Below, piece by piece: positions 8,503 to 15,983 of a stretch of 58,934 bases of DNA. The notes under the pieces are model-generated. The model saw only the letters and a program-made list of their open reading frames with translations. It ran no database searches and had not been told where the DNA came from. Position numbers and translations under genes: made by a program. This DNA is from Methanothrix harundinacea. Its GTDB lineage: Archaea; Halobacteriota; Methanosarcinia; Methanotrichales; Methanotrichaceae. The DNA lies in NCBI GenBank assembly GCA_002502785.1, contig DAQG01000047.1, positions 1 through 58,934 of the forward strand. Reading direction: 5' to 3'. How positions within the stretch are numbered: the stretch's first letter is position 1; each line of letters starts with the position of its first letter.

Positions 8503-9351
8503 ATGATGACAAACCCATTGACCGAGATCGACTGGAACGATGTGTGGATAGACCGGATGCGAAGGAATCGGGAGGCAAGCACCGCCCGGGACTGCGCTCG
8601 CATCTGGGAGAGCCGAGAGAGTGCGCTGAAGTTCTGGAAGACGTCCCAGGAGAACAGTGGCCGCGTAGAGAAGACGATCGCGGGAACACAGATCACCCCC
8701 GAGTCGAGGGTCCTCGACATCGGGGCCGGGCCCGGAACACTCGCTATACCCTTCGCCAAGAGGGTGGCCCACGTTACCGTCGTGGAGCCAGCAGAGGGGA
8801 TGCTCTCCGTCCTCCGGGAGAAGATGGCCGAGGAGGGTTTGGAGAACATCGATATCGTCCAGAAGAGGTGGGAGGACGTGTTCGTGGCCGAGGACCTGGA
8901 CCCGCCCTACGACGTGGTGATCGCCTCCTTCTCCCTGGGGATGCCGGACATCCGGGCGGCGATAGAGAAGATGATCGAGGTCTCCGCCACAGGCGGCCAG
9001 ATCTACCTCTACCACTTCGCAGGAGAGACCCACTGGGACCGGGACTGCCGGGACCTCTGGCCGAGGCTTCACGGCAAGGAGTACACACCCGGCCCCAAGA
9101 CCGATGTCCTCTACAATGTCCTCTATCAGATGGGGATCTACCCCCACATGAGCACCTTCCGGCTACATCACACCCAGCGGTTCGGCTCGGTGGATGAGGC
9201 GCTGGAGCACTTCCGCCACCAGTACAACATAACGACGGCGGAGCAGGAGACGATCGTCCGGGGGCACCTGGGCCGGGTTCTCAAGGAGGAGAACGGAGGC
9301 TTCGGTCTGCCTGCGTCCTCGATCAGGGTCAAGATCTGGTGGGAGAAATAG
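8503..9351 (+). CDS. class I SAM-dependent methyltransferase, FeCT-associated family
   Basis: Rossmann-fold methyltransferase of about 282 residues. SAM motif I is VLDIGAGPGTLAIPFAKRV (near residue 75), followed by the acidic strand-2 end VVEPAEGML. The family block QKRWEDV, the strand VVIASFSLGM and a C-terminal third with LYNVLYQMGIY and QRFGSVDEALEHF are shared with the methyltransferase at 21754-22596, so these are paralogs with an unusual conserved tail. The ATG at 8503 (or 8506) is chosen over the GTG at 8485 because GAGGTGATC lies just before it. It is monocistronic. The substrate is unknown. Related genes here sit beside iron-chelate-type ABC transporters, and decayed copies of the same family lie at 9918 and 14926. 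Confidence 0.85.
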   Translation: MMTNPLTEIDWNDVWIDRMRRNREASTARDCARIWESRESALKFWKTSQENSGRVEKTIAGTQITPESRVLDIGAGPGTLAIPFAKRVAHVTVVEPAEGMLSVLREKMAEEGLENIDIVQKRWEDVFVAEDLDPPYDVVIASFSLGMPDIRAAIEKMIEVSATGGQIYLYHFAGETHWDRDCRDLWPRLHGKEYTPGPKTDVLYNVLYQMGIYPHMSTFRLHHTQRFGSVDEALEHFRHQYNITTAEQETIVRGHLGRVLKEENGGFGLPASSIRVKIWWEK

Positions 9352-9384
9352 TCCGGAGGAATACGAAGTAGCGGGAAGGCGAGG

Positions 9385-9468
9385 CTACAGAGAGTATCCG
9401 ATCTCATGCAGGTACTTTTTGGTCAGCTCCAGAAAGGTCAGGGTCTCCATCTCCCGCTGGTACCTCAT
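9385..9468 (-). CDS. 27-residue ORF coupled to MNT nucleotidyltransferase, possible HEPN remnant
   Basis: Its ATG overlaps the stop of the nucleotidyltransferase gene in an ATGA arrangement. It encodes a helical peptide starting MRYQREMETLTFLELTKKYL and stopping after HEIGYSL. MNT proteins of this type are normally followed, in exactly this overlapping way, by a HEPN-domain toxin of about 110-140 residues. Here only 27 codons remain, so it may be a truncated HEPN gene or an unrelated short peptide. No HEPN RxxxxH motif is present. Confidence 0.35.
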   Translation of the reverse strand: MRYQREMETLTFLELTKKYLHEIGYSL

Positions 9469-9842
9469 ATCGCTATTCCATCCTCCTTTACGCTCAAGAG
9501 AAAGGGGGTGCTGTACTCCTGGAAGGTCTTCGAAGGATAGACGATGGCTGAGATCACCACGTCGTGCCTCAGGGAGTAGTCCGCGATCAGATCGTCTATC
9601 GCATCCTTCTCCGCCCGGCTCAGCTCCCCATCCGCGAGGATCAGGAGGTCCACGTCTGAGGACGCCGAATAATCCCCTCTTGAATAGGAGCCGAAGAGGA
9701 GCAGTCCGACCAGCTTATCTCCCAGCGTCTCTTTCATCTCGGCCTTTAGCTCTTCAAGGAGCTTCAGGACTGCCTCGCGGTTCAATCTTTCATCCCTCCA
9801 ATGCAGCGCTTTCGTTTGCAGGCACCATTCGAGACTCACCAA
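9465..9842 (-). CDS. mntA: MNT-type minimal nucleotidyltransferase (antitoxin-like)
   Basis: A 125-residue member of the polymerase-beta-like nucleotidyltransferase fold. It shows the full motif GSYSRGDYSASSDVDLLIL (residues about 50-68), with the GSxxRG and DxD metal-binding residues, and a later acidic-strand region (RHDVVISAIV). In MntA/HepT modules such proteins AMPylate the HEPN RNase and silence it. The expected partner is reduced to a 27-codon frame overlapping the stop, so this looks like an orphan antitoxin. A start further downstream is possible, because residues 1-20 are not typical of the family. Confidence 0.8.
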   Translation of the reverse strand: MVSLEWCLQTKALHWRDERLNREAVLKLLEELKAEMKETLGDKLVGLLLFGSYSRGDYSASSDVDLLILADGELSRAEKDAIDDLIADYSLRHDVVISAIVYPSKTFQEYSTPFLLSVKEDGIAI

Positions 9843-9917
9843 ATCTGCATCTTATAGTGGTCGCCAATGAAATAAATATATTTTCGGATGCAGCGCTTCC
9901 GTATCCTCATGTCTAAT

Positions 9918-10241
9918 CGACGTTGAAGAGAAGATCGCGGGAAGTGATGGCTTCCCAAGTCGCAGGTTCTGGATATTGGGGGGTCGTGCCCGGCCCCAAA
10001 GGCGATGGCCTCTATAAAGTCCGCCGCCAGATGAGGACCCGCCCGCCCTCACGTCCTGAACCATCCGCCTGCGGCGCAGCCAGCGGTTCGGCTCGATGGG
10101 GGGTGGCGATGGAGCACTTCCGCAGCCAGTACCGCATAACGACGACGGAGCAGGAGTCGATCGTCAGGGAACACCTGGGCCGGGTTCTCAAGGAGGAGAA
10201 CGGGGGCTTCGGGCTGCCCGCGTCGTCGATCAGGGTCAAGA
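9918..10241 (+). pseudogene. methyltransferase remnant A (internal deletion)
   Basis: The DNA first matches the region around SAM motif I of the 8503 gene (VEEKIAG..., then a degraded LDIGAG at about 9975). It then jumps straight to the C-terminal third (PGPKGDGLYKVRRQM, then EHFRSQYRITTTEQESIV and HLGRVLKEENGGFG). About 350 bases of the middle are missing, joined at a G/C-rich GCCCGGCCCC stretch. A one-base insertion before QRFGS-like sequence breaks the frame. It ends abruptly at GGTCAAG, where sequence shared with the 19.8 kb ABC operon begins. It cannot make an active enzyme. Confidence 0.8.
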
Positions 10242-10267
10242 CCCTTTGCCTGAAGCTGGATCATCAT
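10242..10267 (-). pseudogene. stub of FecE-type ATPase gene (start codons only)
   Basis: Directly after the orphan permease stop, with the same ATGA overlap as at 19810-19813, the minus strand reads MMIQLQAKG, the first residues of the ATPase encoded at 18932-19813. It then runs into methyltransferase remnant A in antisense. The ATPase gene of this operon copy has therefore been replaced from codon 10 onward. Confidence 0.8.
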
Positions 10268-11370
10268 GTCCAAAACTCCTTTCTTCTCCCTTTCAACATG
10301 AGATACATGAAGAACGGAACCCCGATCACCGATGTCATGATCCCCGTCGGTATCACCGTCGGTGCGATGATGTTCATGGCGATGGCGTCGGCTGCGACCA
10401 AAACCACCGCCCCCAAGATCCCTGAAGCCGGGATCAAAAATCTGTGATCCCCTCCGAGGATCATCCGGGCCATGTGAGGCGCCACAAGTCCGATGAACGA
10501 TATCGTCCCCGTGAAGCAGACGATCGTCGCCACCACCATGCTCGATACGAGCATTATGAATATCCTGACGTGCTCGGCGTTCACTCCGATGCTCTTGGCG
10601 GTCTCGTCGCCAGCGGTCATGATGTTCAGATCCCAGGCCTTGAGCATCAGAAGCGGTATGCATACCGCAAAGACCCCGAATATCAGGGGGATCTTGTTCC
10701 AGGAGAAGGCGGAGAGGGATCCCATCCCCCAAGAGGACATGAGCCGGAGCTGCTCGTCACTCGCGAAGTAATTGAATAGCTGGCTCATGGCGGAAAAGAA
10801 GTAGTTCACGGCGATCCCTGCGAGGATCAGCGTCTCCGATGTGGCCCCCTTGATCGCCGCAAGCCCTATGATGAAGCCGGAGCAGAGGAAGGCGAATAAG
10901 AATGCGTTGCCTATGAGAAGGTAGGGCCCGCCGATGATCGAGATCCCTACGACCGCCGCCATAGAGATGCCGAAATGGGCTCCGGCCGAGATCCCGAGGG
11001 TGAAGGGGCTTGCTAGCGGATTTTTCAATACCGCCTGCATGGCGCACCCGCACACCCCAAAGCCGATCCCTGCGATGATCCCGCCAACGATCCTCGGAAA
11101 CCCGATGTTCCAGACGACCCTCGATGTCAGCAGGTCTACATCGAAGTAGCCGGGATAGAACTTGTCGATGATGGCGCAGTAGGCATCGGCGACGGAGATG
11201 TTCATGGGTCCTAGGGTTATGATCACACCCGACAGGATGACGATGGCGGCGATGATTACCATCATGAATAGGTACCTTGCAAATACGAAGGAGTCGTGGG
11301 CCTCCTGCATCCTGCTCCTCTTTCCCGCCCGGGTCGTGACTCGCCTCACCGTCTTCGTCATATCCACCAC
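10264..11370 (-). CDS. FecCD-family ABC permease, orphan copy
   Basis: A 368-residue permease of the iron-siderophore/cobalamin (FecCD/BtuC) family with about ten membrane helices. Family motifs include FPRIVGGIIAGIGFGVCGCAMQ (read in two parts), NPLASPFTLGISAGA and the coupling region ending IGLVAPHMARMILGGDHR. By eye it is about 90 percent identical to the permease at 19810-20916. Its own ATPase gene is lost (26 bases remain), so it would need the 18932-19813 ATPase or be idle. The reading frame is fully intact, which suggests either recent duplication or selection. Start GTG at 11370, with an alternative ATG at 11361. Confidence 0.88.
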   Translation of the reverse strand: MVDMTKTVRRVTTRAGKRSRMQEAHDSFVFARYLFMMVIIAAIVILSGVIITLGPMNISVADAYCAIIDKFYPGYFDVDLLTSRVVWNIGFPRIVGGIIAGIGFGVCGCAMQAVLKNPLASPFTLGISAGAHFGISMAAVVGISIIGGPYLLIGNAFLFAFLCSGFIIGLAAIKGATSETLILAGIAVNYFFSAMSQLFNYFASDEQLRLMSSWGMGSLSAFSWNKIPLIFGVFAVCIPLLMLKAWDLNIMTAGDETAKSIGVNAEHVRIFIMLVSSMVVATIVCFTGTISFIGLVAPHMARMILGGDHRFLIPASGILGAVVLVAADAIAMNIIAPTVIPTGIMTSVIGVPFFMYLMLKGRRKEFWT

Positions 11371-11376
11371 CAGGCT

Positions 11377-11485
11377 TTACCTATCGACGAGGGCTCGCTC
11401 GTACTGTGTTTGTGATTTTCAACGATGAAAGTAATATCAGACCGATGGCGAGAAGGCCCGCCAAGAGCCAAATGTCAAATGCCAC
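11377..11485 (-). pseudogene. slipin remnant (both ends fused by deletion)
   Basis: On the minus strand from the GTG at 11485 this reads the first about 30 codons of the slipin at 20923-21708 (membrane helix LLAGLLAIGLILLSSLK). It then passes directly into the DNA of the slipin 3-prime end next to the permease start. The join lies at GACGAGGGCTC (11386-11396). In the intact copy the 11-base repeat GACGACGGCTC occurs at 20932 and at 21610, so loss of the 678 bases between the repeats explains the scar. An extra base near ACAAACACAG shifts the frame as well. Confidence 0.8.
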
Positions 11486-11537
11486 TTTTTCGTCCCCCTG
11501 GAATTTCGTCTCGCTTGATATCAAAGAAATTCTAACG

Positions 11538-11597
11538 CATCACGAGCTTTCCGACTTGGGCCATCATATCTATGCGCTCTTCGTCCTACGCCTGGGA
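11538..11597 (-). pseudogene. methyltransferase tail remnant (last codons)
   Basis: The stretch CACGAGCTTTCCGACTTGG and the bases after it match the last about 20 codons of the methyltransferase at 21754-22596 (RRTKGAMIWWTKSESS), with small changes that break the frame. It lies upstream of the slipin scar, in the same order as the intact operon. Similarity ends at about 11597, so the duplication or its survival stops there. Confidence 0.7.
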
Positions 11598-12320
11598 AAA
11601 ATATCACTCAATGTCTTCACATGGTTTTTTTAGTTATATCTGCACTCGGATTAGGATTCTTAGCATGTGATTCGCACCACGGGCTTGTAAGGAGGCCACC
11701 TCTTGCTCCTCGATGTCGACAATCTTCCATAGATAATCGATCAAATCTTCCAAAAAGCCGCATGGAACCGTTGCAGAAAGGGTAAACGCTGACAAGACCG
11801 AACGCAGAGGTCGTTTCGTTAGCCTTCGTACCTGTAATATGCACTCTAATACCTCAAATATTATCACTAAATACTATCTTCTTATATCTTTTGGCATATC
11901 TACACCATAATCAACCTTAATAATTAGATCATTATTAATGTAATAATATTTGCCTGGGATTTACGCGGTTTGTGGAAGATATTCGGAGGTCCAGCTTATC
12001 AAACTATACATAAATGTGTCTGAAAAGATCTAAGTTATTGTATCTCACCGCGCTAACTATATACGTCCTAGTCTATTGCTTATGTTGCTTGAACTTTGTC
12101 CTTTGAGATTAACTTGCACAACATCATGAACTCGATTTACTAATGATGATTGTGATGTGCTAAATACACATAAAATCAGTGACTATAGTTGAACTGATTC
12201 TTAACCTATGGTTGACAATCATTACTCATATAGCATCCATAAAGAATAAATAGTAAGAATTAGTGCGATAAATGCTGTCATAGTTGTTAAATCGAAATGG
12301 TTGATATGGAGTGAGTATCG
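11598..12320. other. long A/T-rich intergenic region with an inverted repeat
   Basis: No credible gene is seen in these 720 bases. The base composition falls sharply in G+C compared with the neighbours. One perfect inverted repeat stands out: TTAATAAT-TAGATC-ATTATTAA at 11917-11938, 8-bp arms with a 6-base spacer, which could be a regulator site. GGAGTGA at 12309-12315 is the SD of the binding-protein gene that starts at 12321. Confidence 0.5.
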
Positions 12321-13385
12321 ATGAAGGTGTCGAATATTATGAAGATCATCGAGTGTACAACGTTGGCTATGCTCTTGTTGTGCTTGACAGTATTGCCATC
12401 GATAGCAGAGACCAGTACGAATGTGAGTGTCGTGGATAGAACAGATGATTCGATCACGGTTGTCGACAAAATAGGACGAACCGTAACCGTGGACTTGCCC
12501 GTTGAAAATGTCATAGCCACAGATTATCGTCAGATGGACATTTTGCTCGCACTGGGTGCCGGAGATATGATTGTTGGAGTCGATAAAACATTTCATGATC
12601 GAATGCCCTACTTTGGCTTAAGCGATGTCCCTGATGTATCAGTTCATGCTCAAGAAATAAATTATGAATACGTTTTGATGCTGGAGCCTGATCTGGTGAT
12701 AATACCGACCTCCCAAGGAGTTTCAGCCGAAGAGATCAGCAGTAAGCTGCTTGGAGTTCCAGTTCTGGTTTTGAGTATGAGTCATACGGATGTCATTCCA
12801 ATAACAGATATGTTGGGTGAGGTTTTAGATAAAGAGGACGAGGCAGACAGACTCATCAGCTGGATAAACAAATACGATAATATCGTAGAGGAGAGGACCA
12901 AAGATCTTGATCCGCAGGATAATCCCACATACTTTTATGGATCTGTAACAGGTTGGAGGGCTTATAAACTGGATGCTGCAGATGGATGCGGTGGAATAGA
13001 TATCGCCGCTGACCTTCCGTCAAATTCGGACGTTAGCTCTGAATGGATTTTATCCATGGACCCCGACTACATCTTCCTGGATGATATGCGTAGCGACATG
13101 AGCGGCTACGGATTCACCGAAGACGATGTCAAAGACAACCTGGACGCTCTGATTGAAGAGAGAGAGGGCTTCACTGATCTTTCTGCAACGAAAAACAATC
13201 ACGTGTATCTTTTGCACAGGGACTGGGTCTCACAGCCAAGATGGATAGCGGGTCATGTCTGTATCGCCAAGTGGCTCCATCCCGATCTATTCGAGGATCT
13301 TTCCCCTGCTGAGATTCAGAAAGAGTATTTCAGAGAGTTCCACGGGATCGAACCCGAGGGAACTTGGGCCTATCCCAGTTCGTAG
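12321..13385 (+). CDS. FeCT-type ABC substrate-binding protein
   Basis: A 354-residue secreted receptor of the iron/cobalamin (BtuF/FepB, Peripla_BP_2) class. The signal peptide spans about residues 1-30 (LAMLLLCLTVLPSIAE). The mature part begins with the typical VVDKIGRTVTVDLPVENVIA strand pair, then LLALGAGDMIVGVD and LMLEPDLVIIPTS. It lacks the EF-hand segment and the cysteine array of the proteins at 22680 and 57243, so it is a different branch. GGAGTGA precedes the ATG by 5 bases. It is followed after about 115 bases by a methyltransferase and a DUF4198 gene, a second association of an FeCT receptor with a methyltransferase. Confidence 0.85.
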   Translation: MKVSNIMKIIECTTLAMLLLCLTVLPSIAETSTNVSVVDRTDDSITVVDKIGRTVTVDLPVENVIATDYRQMDILLALGAGDMIVGVDKTFHDRMPYFGLSDVPDVSVHAQEINYEYVLMLEPDLVIIPTSQGVSAEEISSKLLGVPVLVLSMSHTDVIPITDMLGEVLDKEDEADRLISWINKYDNIVEERTKDLDPQDNPTYFYGSVTGWRAYKLDAADGCGGIDIAADLPSNSDVSSEWILSMDPDYIFLDDMRSDMSGYGFTEDDVKDNLDALIEEREGFTDLSATKNNHVYLLHRDWVSQPRWIAGHVCIAKWLHPDLFEDLSPAEIQKEYFREFHGIEPEGTWAYPSS

Positions 13386-13468
13386 CGGTATCAGGCGAGG
13401 TTTGTGATACGGCAGACCTCTAACGTAGATTGACTTGTGGATGGTGGCCGTGTCATCATCCGTTATAG

Positions 13469-13478
13469 TTTATAAAAG
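13469..13478 (+). promoter_or_regulatory. TATA box of the methyltransferase/DUF4198 pair
   Basis: TTTATAAAAG fits the archaeal TATA box well. Its centre is about 28 bases before the ATG at 13502, so transcription should begin at or next to the start codon. The methyltransferase mRNA is then probably leaderless, which agrees with the lack of an SD sequence and favours the ATG at 13502 over the TTG at 13487. Confidence 0.6.
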
Positions 13479-13501
13479 TAAACATTTTGGTGTGTGACAA
13501 C

Positions 13502-14167
13502 ATGAAATCGGATTCGGATCTATCAGAGCTCAAGAACTCGATTAGAGAGCAGTGGGACGCCAATCAGAACTATGATAGCGGTCACGCTCATGGCGTAAAT
13601 TCTGAGACGGAGAAAGAACTTTGGGGAAACGGAATTTCAGAACTGCTAGGTCGCAGTCCTGATCTAAAAATTCTTGATATTGGCACAGGTACCGGTTTTC
13701 TGGCTCTTCTTCTGGGAGGAATGGGCTACGACATAACCGCCGTAGATTGGTCCATGACCATGATGGAAAAGGCGAAAGAAAAGGCCAGTGCTGCCCAAAT
13801 CCCCATCAAATTCGAGGTCCAAGATGTAGAGAACCTCACCTTTTCTGATGACTCCTTCGATGCGATTGTGAGCAGGCATGTACTTTGGACGCTGACGGAC
13901 CCATCGAGAGCATCAAAGGAATGGGTCCGAGTGCTCAGGCCCGGGGGGATGGTAATAGCCGACATTCCACGCCAGGGATCGGATTCAGGAAAGCATCATT
14001 ACGGAGAGGAGATCGGCAAAAAATTGCCGTTCGGCAACGGAGCCGATCCTGAACGGGTCATGGGCATCTTCAAGGAAGCCGGGCTTGGCAATATCAACCT
14101 GAAGCTTTTGGAAAAGCAGGGTGAGGATCATAGAAAGACGCTTCTAATCTATGGTGAGAAAATATGA
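13502..14167 (+). CDS. class I SAM-dependent methyltransferase (type 11)
   Basis: A 221-residue methyltransferase. Motif I is ILDIGTGTGFLALLLGGMGY (near residue 57), acidic strand 2 is ITAVDWSMTMMEKA, and motif post-I/II regions include FEVQDVENLTFSDDSFDAIV and LRPGGMVIADIP. It is of the UbiE-like/type 11 group and is not a close relative of the 8503 and 21754 paralogs. Its stop overlaps the next ATG (ATGA), so the DUF4198 protein is co-translated. The position between an FeCT receptor and a DUF4198 protein points to metal-uptake chemistry, but the substrate is unknown. Confidence 0.85.
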   Translation: MKSDSDLSELKNSIREQWDANQNYDSGHAHGVNSETEKELWGNGISELLGRSPDLKILDIGTGTGFLALLLGGMGYDITAVDWSMTMMEKAKEKASAAQIPIKFEVQDVENLTFSDDSFDAIVSRHVLWTLTDPSRASKEWVRVLRPGGMVIADIPRQGSDSGKHHYGEEIGKKLPFGNGADPERVMGIFKEAGLGNINLKLLEKQGEDHRKTLLIYGEKI

Positions 14168-14925
14168 GCGATCATATGCTATGGGCTGAGGCCAAGGACA
14201 AGGCGTCGGTGGGGGACCGGCTGAAAGGTTATGCGTTCTTCGGCCATCCCTCTAAGTCGACATCCATCTTTGCGCCTCGAATAGAATCCGCGTTTCTCCT
14301 GACTCCAGCAGGTGAGCGGCTTGGTCTGGACTTAAAAAAGGGAGAATGGCTGCCGGGATACGGAAATATGGAGTACTTGTTCTCGGATATGATGCTTTAC
14401 TGGCCGGGAGACTATGTCTTCGGCTTGGTCAGATCTCCGGGAGTATATGATCTGTCCTGGCACGGTGGAAAGAGCGGGCTGTTTCTCTCACGCAGTTTCG
14501 CCAAGGTGATAATTCACGCCGAAGGTCAGAACGCCCAGGAGTCCCAGGGCGCGTGGGATGCAGGTTTTCCGCTGGAGATACTTCCTGAGAGCGCTCCCTA
14601 CAGCGTAAAGGCGATGGAGAGTCTCAAGCTTAAGGTGAAGTATCTGAACCAGCCTGTGAAGGCCAGCTACTATGCATCTTACTGGGCATGGGATGAAAGC
14701 GGCGATCCAAGAGTTCAAAGAGGGACGACTGAAGAAGACGGCTCGTTCTCCGTCGATCTGAGCCGTGGCGGGATGTGGATCATAGATGCCAGCCTCACCC
14801 AAGAGGAGTCTGGAACCTTGATCGCGGATAGCTCCAAATCAAAACACTACAAGGCGGGGGATGTGCTGGAGTACAAAACAGTCCAAGTAAAGACTGAGCT
14901 TACGATATGGGTTCGAGAAAAATAG
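14164..14925 (+). CDS. DUF4198-like protein
   Basis: A 253-residue protein with the pattern of DUF4198: a beta-rich first domain, then LEILPESAPYSVKAMESLKL, a carboxypeptidase-regulatory-like beta-sandwich (LKVKYLNQPVKASYYASYW), and EEDGSFSVDLSRGGMWIIDA. DUF4198 proteins are often found with nickel or cobalt uptake systems. Members are usually exported, but this one shows no clear signal peptide at its N-terminus (MSDHMLWAEAKDKASVGDRL). Translation is coupled to the methyltransferase by the ATGA overlap. A cytosolic partner of the methyltransferase or a lost signal sequence are both possible. Confidence 0.65.
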   Translation: MSDHMLWAEAKDKASVGDRLKGYAFFGHPSKSTSIFAPRIESAFLLTPAGERLGLDLKKGEWLPGYGNMEYLFSDMMLYWPGDYVFGLVRSPGVYDLSWHGGKSGLFLSRSFAKVIIHAEGQNAQESQGAWDAGFPLEILPESAPYSVKAMESLKLKVKYLNQPVKASYYASYWAWDESGDPRVQRGTTEEDGSFSVDLSRGGMWIIDASLTQEESGTLIADSSKSKHYKAGDVLEYKTVQVKTELTIWVREK

Positions 14926-15241
14926 GAATCGAGCACGTCCCTAAAAGTAGCTGGACTTAGAAATCGGGGCCGGGTCAAGCCCCAAGGGCGACGTCTTCTA
15001 CAACGTCCGCCGCCAGATGGAGACCCGCCCCCACGTCCAGATCTTCCCGCCTGCGGCGCAGCCAGCGGTTCGGCTCGGTGGGGGAGGCGATGGAGCACTT
15101 CCGCCACCAGTACCGCATATCGACGGCGGAGCAGGAGGCGATCGTCCGGGATCACCTGGGCCGGGTTCTCAGGGAGGAGAGCGGGGGCTTCGGCCCGCCC
15201 GCATCCTCGATCAGGGTCAAGATCTGGTGGGTGGTGGTGTA
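14926..15241 (+). pseudogene. methyltransferase remnant B (same internal deletion as A)
   Basis: Directly after the DUF4198 stop the DNA reads a degraded motif I (LEIGAG) fused to SPKGDVFYNVRRQMETRPH. After a one-base frameshift it continues as QRFGSVGEAMEHFRHQYRI, EQEAIVRDHLGRVLREE, GGFGPPASSIRVKIWW and a stop. The junction of motif I to the C-terminal third and the inserted base (CCGCCTGCGGCGCAGCCAG) are the same as in remnant A at 9918-10241. The two remnants therefore come from one already deleted gene. No start codon or complete SAM site remains. Confidence 0.8.
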
Positions 15242-15664
15242 GCTAGATGGATGGTTTGGTCGAAAGCTGACCGAGGGGCTGCTAAATGGTGGGATAGGGT
15301 CGGAGGCGCCTTCTCCCCAAAATGGCCCCCCCCCAAGTGCAATATGAAAAACAATTTTAAGTGCAAGATGCTATAGGGTATTTGGTGTAGGCATTTGGTC
15401 GACCAAGTGGAGATTCATCGAAAGTCCATAAGCGATAAAGTCGAAGACCGCAAAGACGCAGTTGATCGATTCCGCAGTAATTTTCTCGGCTCTTCGCTAC
15501 TTCGTGTGGGTAACCTCTAGATAACGATAAGCTGACACGGTCATGCAAATGCCTGCCTTGAGTCCTGCTTTTACGGCGGTTGGTAGCGATACATCTCGTG
15601 GCGTTCTTATTTCCGGGAATCATGAAGTCGCTACGACAGGACTACTGAATCTAAGATCCCTTAA
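15242..15664. other. intergenic region without recognisable gene
   Basis: I see no conserved protein or RNA here. There is a run of nine C residues near 15330 and two similar copies of AAGTGCAA(T/G)ATG about 30 bases apart. The end of the region runs into a HEAT-repeat frame that has no proper start, so a lost 5-prime part of that gene may once have occupied this space. Confidence 0.4.
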
Positions 15665-15704
15665 ATTTACCCACAAAAAACAGCGAGGAGCCATTTTCTC
15701 ATTC

Positions 15705-15983
15705 TTCCCGACAAAGAGTCCGCCTGGCAAGATCTTCATCGCTTGACCGGCGACGAGGACAGCGATGTGCGATTTTGGGCAGCCAACGCTCTTGGCGCCG
15801 CGTTCTCCAACGTTCCCGACAAAGAGTCCGCCTGGCAAGATCTTCATCGCTTGACTGGCGACGAGGACAGCGATGTGCGATTTTGGGCAGCCAACGCTCT
15901 TGGCGCCGCGTTCTCCAACGTTCCCGACAAAGAGTCCGCCTGGCAAGATCTTCATCGCTTGACCGGCGACGAGGACAGCTATG
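15705..15983 (+). repeat. 108-bp tandem repeat encoding 36-residue HEAT-like units
   Basis: The unit begins TTCCCGACAAAGAGTCCGCC at 15705, 15813 and 15921. Units one and two differ by a single base (ACC or ACT in the LTG codons). The third follows them for about 60 bases and then diverges. Each unit encodes PDKESAWQDLHRLTGDEDSD and VRFWAANALGAAFSNV. Near-identity at DNA level shows recent copying or unequal crossing-over. Confidence 0.85.

Noticed and set aside
8374..9197. Long open frames on both strands across the methyltransferase at 8503-9351.
   Set aside because: They are opposite- or alternative-frame shadows caused by high G+C in third positions. Only the 8503 frame shows SAM motifs and a good SD.
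12222..12596. 124-codon minus-strand frame overlapping the start of the FeCT receptor.
   Set aside because: Low-complexity sequence antisense to a signal peptide and receptor domain; no support.
15705..15983. Possible CRISPR array because of regular repeats.
   Set aside because: Units of 108 bp are contiguous, with no spacers, and encode protein repeats; no cas gene is present.
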